64,000 nucleotides of DNA from Perlabentimonas gracilis (GCF_011174675.1 NZ_JAANIG010000025.1:1-64000); one strand, 5' to 3'; positions 1 to 6,709 are shown, counted from the stretch's first letter. Made by a program: numbers and translations. The notes: generated from the letters alone by a model not told the origin.

Positions 1-45
1 TCGCAGCTTCTCTTCCTTGGTAAAACTTCGTTTTTTCATCATCAT
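1..45 (-). CDS. Start of an ORF leaving the left edge, possibly an IS3-type transposase OrfA
   Basis: Fifteen codons on the minus strand begin at one of three consecutive ATGs (37-45) and read MMMKKRSFTKEEKLR before leaving the window. A basic start followed by S-F-T-x-E-E-K-L resembles the beginning of OrfA proteins of IS3-family elements, but fifteen residues cannot prove it. The ORF lies directly behind a lipoprotein gene that has lost its 3' half (84-545), which fits an insertion sequence landing there. It could equally be an unrelated small DNA-binding protein. Confidence 0.35.
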   Translation of the reverse strand, partial: MMMKKRSFTKEEKLR

Positions 46-83
46 AAAAGTACAGATTTTAATCTATATCCTCGTCCGATGAT

Positions 84-545
84 TTAAGGGGCTAATACAG
101 GCATTAGTAGTTGATCAAATGGAATCTGGTTTACAGGGGTGACTCTCGATCCGCGTATTAGGATGTCTTTAATTGAAAATCCAAAGAGTGTAGTTTTAGC
201 AAAATCATTAAACCACACCATATTACTTCTCCGATCTATAGAGGGAAGACCCGGTGCTAAATACTCATTTGGACCTTTCCCTGTTTTTACAAAACCACCC
301 AAATATTCAAAGTTGCTAATCTTGTATATTTTAATAAACTCATTAATGTTTTGGTCGCATATAAAGGCAAGAGAATCGATAACTTGAATAAACATTGGAC
401 TTCTACAGCTGTCTAGTTCAATTGCATCTATCAAATAGTTATCCATCGTTACAGTATCCACAAATTGAAGTGAATTGTTTGTATTGCAGGAGGGGGTGAG
501 AAAAATTAAAAATAGTACGATAAAAGTATGGGTAAATGGTTTCAT
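84..545 (-). pseudogene. Truncated six-bladed beta-propeller lipoprotein (N-terminal part)
   Basis: The 153-residue product has a lipoprotein signal peptide ending in a T-P-S-C lipobox near residue 20, and the GKGPNEY motif that marks the first blade of the Bacteroidota TolB-like/6-bladed propeller lipoproteins. Intact relatives in this window are about 340-430 residues, so more than half the propeller is missing. The reading frame ends shortly after LLMPVLAP and is followed by the start of another ORF (37-45) that looks like a transposase, so I infer truncation by insertion. It is the next minus-strand gene after the thioredoxin-like lipoprotein at 826-1401, but 280 bp separate them. A truncated protein would probably not fold. 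Confidence 0.6.
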
Positions 546-621
546 AAATAAATTAAGTTTTTGAGATTAATTGCACTTTATGCTTAATTAAATTGTTTCT
601 CAGACAGCAACCGCTGCACTT

Positions 622-800
622 ACCTCTCTTGCTACATCACAATGGAATTCGTGTGGCTTTTGCCGTAATAAAAACTTTACCTAGCCACACTACTGCTGTT
701 TAGTTTAGTTTTTGTTTAATGTTTTTATGGTCATTTGGCAATAGTATTTAACTTGTAATCTCCTACCACACGAAAGGACTCGTGCAGCAGCAAGAGAGGT
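622..800. repeat. Imperfect inverted repeat filling the 546-825 intergenic gap
   Basis: The left arm has ACCTCTCTTGCT (622-633) and, 14 bases later, TTCGTGTGG (648-656). The right arm has the exact reverse complements, CCACACGAA (766-774) and AGCAAGAGAGGT (789-800), again 14 bases apart. The equal spacing argues against chance. The 109-base centre is AT-rich and has no ORF of note. It could be a small palindromic (MITE- or REP-like) element or a structured leader for the gene at 84-545. Confidence 0.5.
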
Positions 801-825
801 CTCTTCCCTTACTTTTTATTCAACA

Positions 826-1401
826 CTAGTGTACTGTTTTTTCCTTATCCGTTTTTTTACATATTTTACGAAACTGTTTTGTTTTCTTCTTATCTGCCCA
901 GGGTTCCCCTACCATTCTTACTTTAAACTCTTTATCGATTAGCAAGGATTTATCGATTATCCACTTGGGGATATTGGGGTTTGCCATAAAGAAAAGCCGA
1001 TTAGGATCCATAATTACGTAGAATTTATTGCTGATAGGCTCTATGCTATTTATTTCATCTAGGAAATTACTATAATTAAGCCCTTCAACAATAAACAGTG
1101 CTGTATGGTTATCTTGTTGTTTTATGTTATCCATCTTTTTATGCCAATCAATGTAGCGTTCATAGCATGGGGCACACTCATTTAGTAAATAAATTAAAGA
1201 TATATAATCGTAGCTGTTTTTTAACTCATCTATCGAAAGAATAGAGTCTTGCAAATGAACTGTATTGAAAATGTACAAATCAACAGTTTCGTTAAGCGTA
1301 TCATCAATTGCTTTTTCTTCAGGAGTATGGCAAATACACCCACAGGTAAAGCCTGTTAATACTAATATAACAAGGAGTTGTAAGGTTTGTATTTTCATCA
1401 T
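826..1401 (-). CDS. Thioredoxin-like CxxC lipoprotein, cassette A
   Basis: A 191-residue exported protein with a hydrophobic signal peptide and Cys20/Cys22 in a lipobox-like T-C-G-C. After a predicted beta strand it has E-C-A-P-C (Cys76, Cys79), the position of the redox CxxC in thioredoxin-like folds, and a C-terminal IPKWIIDKSLLID ... VRMVGEPW segment like the distal half of thioredoxin-fold lipoproteins. It is clearly paralogous to the 4966-5529 product, which shares the CxPC site and the WIID/RMVG block. Its start overlaps the end of the propeller gene 1398-2531 by four bases (ATGA), implying translational coupling. I infer a periplasm-facing thiol-disulfide role, perhaps on the cysteine-containing peptide of the same cassette; that is not shown. 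Confidence 0.65.
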   Translation of the reverse strand: MMKIQTLQLLVILVLTGFTCGCICHTPEEKAIDDTLNETVDLYIFNTVHLQDSILSIDELKNSYDYISLIYLLNECAPCYERYIDWHKKMDNIKQQDNHTALFIVEGLNYSNFLDEINSIEPISNKFYVIMDPNRLFFMANPNIPKWIIDKSLLIDKEFKVRMVGEPWADKKKTKQFRKICKKTDKEKTVH

Positions 1402-2531
1402 TTTTCTTCAACTAAAACGAGTATTGGATTGTCGGTGTAATGTATGCTGATTACATTATTTCCAATTTCTGTATTCTTCTGCTTTTCCACTGGGTCATGT
1501 TCAAAAAAATCCATTGGATTACAAGAGAAAATAATTGTATTTTCATCTATCCCTTTAGGGAATTGAAATGATCTAGTATTCGGAAGGTCAAGGTATAATG
1601 GGAGGTAATTTGCATATACGTTGTTGTTCCCATCTTGACTTATTGCATAGCAAGTTTTATGCTGGTCGTCAATTCCAACAAACAGATAATTATTGAAGAA
1701 AAAGGAATAGTTAATGTACGGGACATACCCTTCTTTCCTAGCGTAGTAAGAAAACCTTGATCTATTTTTGCCCTCGCGATACTGGTTTGCAAAATATTCG
1801 GGCACCTCTCTTTCACCTAAATTAAAACTAGCTAATTGACTAATTTCGCTATTGGTAAACTCATACAATTTAAAGATATTGGTAGGTGAAAAGTAGGTTT
1901 TATTATTTTGTTTGAAAAAGTTCTGACAGGTTATCTTAATTGCATATGGGTAATAGCTTTCATTCTCTGTTAAATAAGTTTCCACTACTTTTTCTTGTTT
2001 TATGCTATACAGGCCTAGAAAATATTTATCACGACTGCCAACGCCATTGTTAAGAAGTAGAATACTGTCGTTATTAATGCTAAAAATATCGGCACTGTAA
2101 AAGTCATTTAGTGGTAACGATTTCTCCACTATACCATCGTAGTTTATTATGGCAATGGAGTTCATATTTAAAGCGTAAATACGTTGTTGATCTTTGTTTA
2201 CTGCGAATGATGGTATAAAGATAACCTCACCGGGGCCTTTGCCCTTAATCGTTTTGGTTACAAAACGGCCTTCGCAGTCAAAAATATACAGGTTAAAATT
2301 TGATAGAATAAAAATTCGATTTCTTGGTTGGTCAATACAAACTTTATCTATACTGCTAAGCTGACAATCTTCACTTGTTTCGAGTTTTACTATGTGAATT
2401 GATTTTTTAAGTTGTAAATTTTCACTCTGATTTGAGACAAGGCGTATTTCCAAGTTATCGTTTTTGCTGCTATTGCAAGAAATTATTAAGAACGAGAAGA
2501 TGATAAGTAAAACAACAGGTTTTTTTTTCAT
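1398..2531 (-). CDS. Six-bladed beta-propeller lipoprotein, cassette A
   Basis: A 377-residue lipoprotein with a K-rich start, a hydrophobic stretch and a lipobox I-I-S-C at about residue 19. The IKGKGPGE motif near residue 95 and the repeated blade-like pattern (strand, turn, short aromatic strand) place it in the TolB-like/6-bladed propeller family that is abundant in Bacteroidota and of largely unknown function. Length is normal for the family. It lies between the small secreted peptide (2617-2832) and the thioredoxin-like lipoprotein (826-1401), with which it overlaps by four bases. Surface anchoring and ligand or peptide binding are inferences from the family. Confidence 0.75.
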   Translation of the reverse strand: MKKKPVVLLIIFSFLIISCNSSKNDNLEIRLVSNQSENLQLKKSIHIVKLETSEDCQLSSIDKVCIDQPRNRIFILSNFNLYIFDCEGRFVTKTIKGKGPGEVIFIPSFAVNKDQQRIYALNMNSIAIINYDGIVEKSLPLNDFYSADIFSINNDSILLLNNGVGSRDKYFLGLYSIKQEKVVETYLTENESYYPYAIKITCQNFFKQNNKTYFSPTNIFKLYEFTNSEISQLASFNLGEREVPEYFANQYREGKNRSRFSYYARKEGYVPYINYSFFFNNYLFVGIDDQHKTCYAISQDGNNNVYANYLPLYLDLPNTRSFQFPKGIDENTIIFSCNPMDFFEHDPVEKQKNTEIGNNVISIHYTDNPILVLVEEK

Positions 2532-2565
2532 ATTTGAAATTTAATAGTTTACTATTGATTTGATC

Positions 2566-2605
2566 ATAATACCAGCTAAAGAGAAATATCTTTAGCTGGT
2601 ATTAT
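2566..2605. other. 16-bp intercistronic hairpin between peptide and propeller genes, cassette A
   Basis: ATAATACCAGCTAAAG (2566-2581) is perfectly complementary to CTTTAGCTGGTATTAT (2590-2605) with an 8-base loop. It lies just after the peptide gene, and no T-run follows it on the minus strand, so it looks more like an attenuator or mRNA-stabilising stem than a full terminator. A related hairpin occupies the same place in cassette B (6710-6753). Confidence 0.6.
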
Positions 2606-2616
2606 CCTAATGTTAA

Positions 2617-2832
2617 TTAATTTTTCTCGCAATTTCCTGCGTTACCAAATGGGTGACACGCCCACCTATCTGAGCCTTCATAGCATTCAGTATTTGGAGT
2701 GGTAGTACAATCATTTGGTACGCTGCCTGTTTCAAGACCTGGTAGTGAGTACCCACGAGCACTTAAAATTGAGATAGTGCTTATTATAAGAATAGTAGCC
2801 CCAATTATTATAACCAAAATTTTCTTCTTCAT
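2617..2832 (-). CDS. Small secreted cysteine-containing peptide (NVEALA-like), cassette A
   Basis: I prefer the ATG at 2832 (71 residues) to the upstream TTG at 2850, because a TAAATTTG minus-7 box overlaps 2848-2855. The product starts MKKKILVIII, has one hydrophobic export segment to about residue 24, and then a small hydrophilic C-terminus with four cysteines (DCTTT, ECYEG, WACHP, NCEKN). Size, layout and neighbourhood match the NVEALA-type small exported proteins of Bacteroidota, although the diagnostic motif itself is not obvious. It is the first gene after the LytTR regulator and the putative LytTR sites. A secreted peptide, bacteriocin or pheromone role is a guess from context. Confidence 0.55.
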   Translation of the reverse strand: MKKKILVIIIGATILIISTISILSARGYSLPGLETGSVPNDCTTTPNTECYEGSDRWACHPFGNAGNCEKN

Positions 2833-2847
2833 AACTTCAATTTTTTT

Positions 2848-2855
2848 CAAATTTA
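2848..2855 (-). promoter_or_regulatory. Possible minus-7 box for the peptide gene
   Basis: Read on the minus strand the sequence is TAAATTTG, a full match to the Bacteroidota minus-7 consensus TAnnTTTG, 16 bases before the preferred ATG at 2832. No convincing TTTG box lies about 18 bases upstream. It would be a second promoter beside the LytTR-associated one near 3160. Confidence 0.35.
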
Positions 2856-3010
2856 AACCAAGCGCAAAACATCATCCGTTTTTTGTATTGTAAATGCGCT
2901 TTTTTCTTACCAATTAATTTTCTCCTACAGCCCCTGCTGTATTGGTAACAACAGCGTAGCTGTGTGCGGAGTCCAGCAACCACCACCTGCGGTTGCATCG
3001 TAATTTACAC

Positions 3011-3108
3011 TATCTTTGTCACAACATAATTTACCTCCTTTCCTTTTCGGTTAGGGGCGTGCGAGGGGGGAGCTTGGGCTGGTAGGCTGTTGGCTTCCCC
3101 TTCTTTTT
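3011..3108 (+). ncRNA. Candidate small antisense RNA with terminator hairpin, copy 1
   Basis: A TATCTTTG minus-7 match (3011-3018) is followed by a short stretch and a hairpin, GAGGGGGGAGC (3063-3073) with GCTTCCCCTTC (3093-3103), then CTTTTT. The same block occurs at 7159-7260. Where the two copies differ, pairs change between Watson-Crick and G-U if the plus strand is transcribed, but become A-C mismatches on the minus strand. This favours a plus-strand RNA of roughly 85 bases running against the leader of the peptide operon. No clear minus-33 box is visible. Confidence 0.4.
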
Positions 3109-3138
3109 GCCCACATTTTTATGGTTATAAATGTAAAT

Positions 3139-3155
3139 GATGTTTTGTAAACATC
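3139..3155. promoter_or_regulatory. GATGTTT-TGT-AAACATC palindrome, copy 1
   Basis: Seven-base arms are perfectly complementary around a 3-base centre. The element is identical at 7292-7308 in the second cassette and lies just downstream of the LytTR-type direct repeats relative to the peptide operon, so it may be a second operator or a structured 5' leader. Confidence 0.45.
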
Positions 3156-3174
3156 CAAATATCAGCCAAATATG

Positions 3175-3227
3175 GATAACTGCAGCACGAAAGGCGATAA
3201 GTGCATCATTTGGACCGATAACTGCAG
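3175..3227 (-). promoter_or_regulatory. Three phased direct repeats, probable LytTR binding sites, copy 1
   Basis: GATAACTGCAG (3175-3185), GATAAGTGCA (3196-3205) and GATAACTGCAG (3217-3227) start exactly 21 bp apart, two helical turns, so they face the same side of the DNA. LytTR regulators such as AgrA and ComE are known to bind imperfect direct repeats with this phasing. The sites end next to the stop codon of the LytTR gene and lie just upstream of near-consensus minus-strand minus-7 boxes (CATATTTG and GATATTTG around 3158-3173) pointing at the peptide gene. All three boxes and both spacings are kept in cassette B. Confidence 0.65.
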
Positions 3228-3228
3228 T

Positions 3229-3567
3229 TTAGCGTTGGGTAAGCAGCTGGCGGATATGGGGGTATTTTCTCTGCGAAACGTCAATTCTGTGCGTGCCGTT
3301 CACTAAAACGTACCGCTCGGGGTGTCCTTGTAGCTTGGTAACGTGTTTTAAATTCACCACGGTGCTGTGGTTTACCCGGGCAAAGCCCAGGGGGGCTAGC
3401 GTTTCCTCCACTTCCTTAAGCGGTTTGGCAAGGCATAGGGCATCGCTCCCAGTGGTGTTAACTAGGGTTTTTCCGTTTTGGCAGCAGGCGTATAGGATCT
3501 CATCCAGAGGCAGCAGCGTTATCTCTCCTTTCTGGGTAACCTGCAGCTTGCGATTGTATATCGTCAT
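3229..3567 (-). CDS. Stand-alone LytTR DNA-binding regulator, cassette A
   Basis: The product of about 112 residues is one LytTR domain with no receiver: the LPLDEILYA strand, the FARVNHSTVVNL segment and the ERYVLVNGTHRIDVSQRKY core are typical. I chose the ATG at 3567 because it aligns with the start of the paralogue at 7720 (MTIYNRKLQV against MTLYNRKLQV); an upstream ATG at 3594 is in frame. The last 65 residues are nearly identical in the two copies, while the middle (QNGKTLVNTTGSDALC against KDGKTIIHAKEIDGLW) differs. Transcription probably starts from the bipartite element at 3675-3715. It most likely controls the downstream peptide operon through the 21-bp repeats. Confidence 0.85.
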   Translation of the reverse strand: MTIYNRKLQVTQKGEITLLPLDEILYACCQNGKTLVNTTGSDALCLAKPLKEVEETLAPLGFARVNHSTVVNLKHVTKLQGHPERYVLVNGTHRIDVSQRKYPHIRQLLTQR

Positions 3568-3673
3568 AACGAGTTGGTTTTGTTGGTTTATCACTTTTTG
3601 TTCAGATTATTCCATACCCACAGGGAGCATTGAGAATGCCTACCCATGGGATTTGGGTTGGCAGAAATTGGAG

Positions 3674-3960
3674 CCCCCTCTACCCTATGTGTTCGTTTTG
3701 GGCATTTTGTGACAACCTTTTGGGAAGAATTTTTGCTATTTGGAGGGATTGTAAATAGACAGTGTGGCTAACGACTTGGTTGATAGTAATGTAATAGGGG
3801 GGGGGGTGTGGTTGATTTTCTATACGCCGGTTCTTTCTTGTTTGGGTTGCTCAGGACTCTGGAGGAGGAGAGGGGTGGTGGTTAAGAACTACCTCGATGA
3901 GCAGGATGCTGCCCAAAGCAGCTGCCTCAGCAGGGGGAGAAGTAGAAAAAGGAGATTCAT
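3674..3960. repeat. Duplicated operon-upstream block, copy 1
   Basis: This stretch is closely similar to 7831-8135 and 17456-17760. It starts with the bipartite element and ends with a GC-rich core (about 3840-3950) of near-identical sequence. Copy 1 alone has an uninterrupted G10 tract (3797-3806). On the minus strand the core can encode a 23-residue hydrophobic leader (3960-3889) ending A-A-S-C-S-S-R, but the ATG is not kept in the other copies. The block always lies upstream of a minus-strand operon and downstream of the previous one. Confidence 0.7.
3675..3715 (-). promoter_or_regulatory. Bipartite element TTGTCACAAA-N23-TAGAGGGG, copy 1 (LytTR promoter)
   Basis: On the minus strand TTGTCACAAA (3715-3706) and TAGAGGGG (3682-3675) are separated by exactly 23 bases. 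The same two blocks with the same 23-base spacing occur at 7831-7871, 17456-17496 and, on the plus strand, 60788-60828. The position about 110 bases before the LytTR start suggests a promoter for an alternative sigma factor or an operator. TTGTCACAA is itself nearly palindromic. Confidence 0.6.
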
Positions 3961-4028
3961 CTTTTTGATTATGTGGATAAATTGTACTAGCCTAGCAGGT
4001 AGGATAAAACCTATTATATTGATATAGG

Positions 4029-4973
4029 TTACTCAATCCTCTTCAGCACCCTAGGCTCTCCAAATTTAGAATATATAATTCGAGTTGCCCTTCCCAAGAT
4101 GGCCGACTCGGGTACCGGTCCAAACTGGCGGGAGTCGTTGCTATTGTGTCGGTTGTCGCCCAGCATGTAGAAGTAGTCCTGCTGGAAGGTGAAGCTGCTG
4201 TCGGAGCAAGCAGGTGAAAACCTTTCCACCTCATGCAGTTGAAACAACTGGCTGTAGGTTTCCCAACTCTCATTGCTGGTGGCAATGGTAAGCCCCTTGT
4301 AGGGCACGATTAGCTTTAGGGTATGGGAGGCTGGGCTGTCCACGGCAGGCTCGGTAAACTGGGCGTAGGGCTCTGCGATATGCGCTCCGTTTATAAAAAC
4401 CGAGTCGTTAATAATTCGTATGGTATCGCCCGGAAGAGCCACGCAGCGCTTAACGAAGGCGTCGGTTCGGTGAGGCTGGGTGAAGATTATGATGTCGTTG
4501 CGCTTGGGCTGGCTGTACCCCCAAAGGCGATGGTAGCCCCAGCTGAGGGAGGAACTCTCCTCCTGACTATGGGCGAGCCAGAACAGCACGTTGACCCAGG
4601 GTACCTCCAGGGGCGATGCAGGTAGCCTTGGGCCGTAGCGCAGCTTGCTGAACCACACCACATCGCCGCTCCGCAGGGTGGGCTCCATGGAGCCGGATGG
4701 GATATGGGCGATACCCACGAAGAGGGTTTGCAGCATAATGCCCATGGCAAACGCCCCCAGCAGCAGGGTGGGGTACGATACCCACTTCAGCCGCCTAAAC
4801 CCTACGGCCACTCGATGCTTGGCTAGGTATAGCCATAGTAATAGGCACAGTGCAGCTAGCAGTATGGCTAGCCATACCATGCCCAGCAGCAGGTGCAGCG
4901 CCCCTAAGCCCAGCAGTGCTATCTGAAGCAGCCACCAGATGGGGGTGCGCCTCGTAAGCGATCTGCTAGTCAT
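4029..4973 (-). CDS. lepB: Signal peptidase I
   Basis: A 314-residue membrane serine protease that removes signal peptides on the outer face of the inner membrane. Two or three hydrophobic segments occupy about residues 12-50 and 65-88. Box B IPSGSMEPTL carries the catalytic Ser95, DAFVKRCVALPGD carries the general-base Lys175, and GDNRHNSNDSRQFG is the conserved box E. Length is normal for Bacteroidota. Its start overlaps the thioredoxin-like gene 4966-5529 by eight bases, so it is translationally coupled and part of cassette B. An accessory signal peptidase inside a secreted-peptide cassette suggests dedicated processing of the cassette products; this is inference. Confidence 0.9.
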   Translation of the reverse strand: MTSRSLTRRTPIWWLLQIALLGLGALHLLLGMVWLAILLAALCLLLWLYLAKHRVAVGFRRLKWVSYPTLLLGAFAMGIMLQTLFVGIAHIPSGSMEPTLRSGDVVWFSKLRYGPRLPASPLEVPWVNVLFWLAHSQEESSSLSWGYHRLWGYSQPKRNDIIIFTQPHRTDAFVKRCVALPGDTIRIINDSVFINGAHIAEPYAQFTEPAVDSPASHTLKLIVPYKGLTIATSNESWETYSQLFQLHEVERFSPACSDSSFTFQQDYFYMLGDNRHNSNDSRQFGPVPESAILGRATRIIYSKFGEPRVLKRIE

Positions 4974-5529
4974 TCTTCCCCTCTGAGCAAATCCGCTGGA
5001 ATAGCTCTGTCATCTCGGGGGTAGCCCAGGGTGCTCCCACCATGCGGATGCGGTTCTGGGAGTCGATGAGCACGGAGCGGTCGATGATCCATCGGGGGAT
5101 TAGTCTGTTTTCGATTAAGTAGTTTAAGTTCTCATCAATTACATAGTAAAACCCTTCAACAGTGTTTTGTTTCTTTTCATTAGATAAATAGTTGTAAAGC
5201 TCTTTTCTGAAGTCTGAGTATCTTTTTGTCTGAATAACATACAATACCTCATAATTTATTTCATTGGGTCTGACTTTAACCTTGTCTGTCCATTGTGAAA
5301 ACTTTTGAAAGCAAGGGTCACATCCATCTTCTAAGTATACAAGGAAAATGTAGTTGTATTTTTCTTTAAATTCATTTAAAGATATTGTTTCGTTTTTAAA
5401 GTGTACTTGGGTTAAACCCTTTAAACTTATTGTTTTATTAATAGTATTTCGAAGGTCTCTTTCTTGCTCACTAATCGAGCTACAGTATGAAAATAAAACG
5501 GATAGAATTAGAGTTAATGTAGTTCTCAT
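4966..5529 (-). CDS. Thioredoxin-like CxxC lipoprotein, cassette B (mosaic composition)
   Basis: A 187-residue lipoprotein (Cys16 in F-S-Y-C) with D-G-C-D-P-C (Cys70, Cys73) at the thioredoxin active-site position and the IPRWIIDRSVLID ... IRMVGAPW block also found in the 826-1401 product. Base composition changes abruptly inside the gene: positions 5041-5100 are 37/60 G+C, the next sixty (5101-5160) only 18/60. The conserved C-terminal 44 residues are therefore GC-rich like the signal peptidase that follows, and the rest is AT-rich like the propeller gene before it, which suggests recombination at about 5098. The operon order is peptide, propeller, this gene, signal peptidase. Confidence 0.65.
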   Translation of the reverse strand: MRTTLTLILSVLFSYCSSISEQERDLRNTINKTISLKGLTQVHFKNETISLNEFKEKYNYIFLVYLEDGCDPCFQKFSQWTDKVKVRPNEINYEVLYVIQTKRYSDFRKELYNYLSNEKKQNTVEGFYYVIDENLNYLIENRLIPRWIIDRSVLIDSQNRIRMVGAPWATPEMTELFQRICSEGKND

Positions 5530-5565
5530 GACAGGAACCGTTGAGTTTTGTTGTGTGTATTTTAG

Positions 5566-6579
5566 CTAAATTTCAAATTTCGCTATTTTAAATTCTTCAT
5601 CAATAATTATTGCGTAAATATTATTGTCAGATGTATTGCTAGCAATTCTTATTATTGGATATTCAGATGAAATCTTCATTACTACATTGCCAATATAATC
5701 GTACAGAAAAATTGTTCTAGGGGCTTTTGTAAAATCTCTACCAATGGTACTCTCATCAATATTGTCGGAAGCATAATCGCGTTGTAAGCAGGCTATATAA
5801 TCTTTTGTTAATGTTGATGCCCAAATGCCTAGTTTAGCCGGATTTCTAATAAAGAAATTTTGCTTAACGCTAACCTCATCGAGCATATTATTTTCACTTG
5901 CTAGAGTGAATGAATTATTTTTGTATTTGTATATTGCTAAGTAAGGTATTAGGATATTTGTATGGACTAGTAGGCTCTTCTCGTCGTTATAAAGGATGTT
6001 ACCTTGATATATGTCAAAATGATTTTCTATCCGTTCATTTATAGGTGTTTTTCCAAAGTTGATGTTTTGTAAAGGGCTCCACAATTGAAATAATGTTGAA
6101 TCTGTTGCTCGTAAGGCAATTCTCACAGAGTCGTTAATACTCACTATTTCATGAGTTCCGCTTTTTTCTCTTCCATTTAAAAGAATTGTGCTTAATTTCC
6201 CATTTATTGCAGAATCTATAGATATCATCGCTTCTTTAGAACTATTAAGATCCCATACATAGATATTGTTGTTGCGTATTGTAAAAGGTTTGGGTGTTGA
6301 AAATTCTTTGGGACCACTTCCTAAATTTCCTGCTTTTGCAAGTTCCGCACCATTTTCAATTGAATGTATATGTAAGAAATTATCAGAAGCACCACTATGC
6401 TGCCAAACAATATATTTTTCATTCACCAGCAATTTTCCGGGAAAATGGGTGATTAAACAATCGTTTAAAATAATAGGTTCTATTCTTTTTGCTTCAATTT
6501 TCCTGTTTGCGTCGCTACATGATACTGAAAGGAGAATGATTAATATGACAATCGCAATGCTAAAGGTTATTCTTTTCAT
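5566..6579 (-). CDS. Six-bladed beta-propeller lipoprotein, cassette B
   Basis: The ATG at 6579 gives a 337-residue lipoprotein with a textbook signal peptide ending L-S-V-S-C; a longer reading frame to 6654 would bury that signal. GNLGSGPKEF is this family's blade-1 motif. Sequence outside the motif is very different from the cassette A propeller, whereas the two LytTR regulators are nearly the same, so the effector or recognition part has diverged faster than the regulator. The gene is followed 36 bases later by the thioredoxin-like gene. Function unknown; probably outer-membrane anchored. Confidence 0.75.
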   Translation of the reverse strand: MKRITFSIAIVILIILLSVSCSDANRKIEAKRIEPIILNDCLITHFPGKLLVNEKYIVWQHSGASDNFLHIHSIENGAELAKAGNLGSGPKEFSTPKPFTIRNNNIYVWDLNSSKEAMISIDSAINGKLSTILLNGREKSGTHEIVSINDSVRIALRATDSTLFQLWSPLQNINFGKTPINERIENHFDIYQGNILYNDEKSLLVHTNILIPYLAIYKYKNNSFTLASENNMLDEVSVKQNFFIRNPAKLGIWASTLTKDYIACLQRDYASDNIDESTIGRDFTKAPRTIFLYDYIGNVVMKISSEYPIIRIASNTSDNNIYAIIIDEEFKIAKFEI

Positions 6580-6709
6580 CTGTGTTTTTGTTTTTAACGG
6601 TATATATGCCTTACTGTGCAAACAGTAAGGCAGGTTAATATTCATTAGATGCATAAATTTTGATTTACTTGGTCAATTATTATGGATGTTTCATTAAACT
6701 TTTTAGAAA

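Noticed and set aside
622-800. Integron attC site as an explanation for the palindrome
   Set aside because: The core GTTRRRY/RYYYAAC boxes are absent.
3033-3042. Similarity of CCTCCTTTCC to the 3' end of 16S rRNA
   Set aside because: No other rRNA sequence surrounds it; read on the other strand it is simply a strong Shine-Dalgarno.
3764-4027. Plus-strand ORFs in the repeated block, also at 7932-8164 and 17584-17766
   Set aside because: They share the repeat but their lengths, starts and ends differ between copies, and the block lies upstream of minus-strand operons. The conserved sequence is better explained as DNA or leader function.
4043-4926. Several long ORFs in other frames across the signal peptidase gene
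   Set aside because: They overlap a gene with a full set of catalytic motifs and arise from its GC-rich composition.
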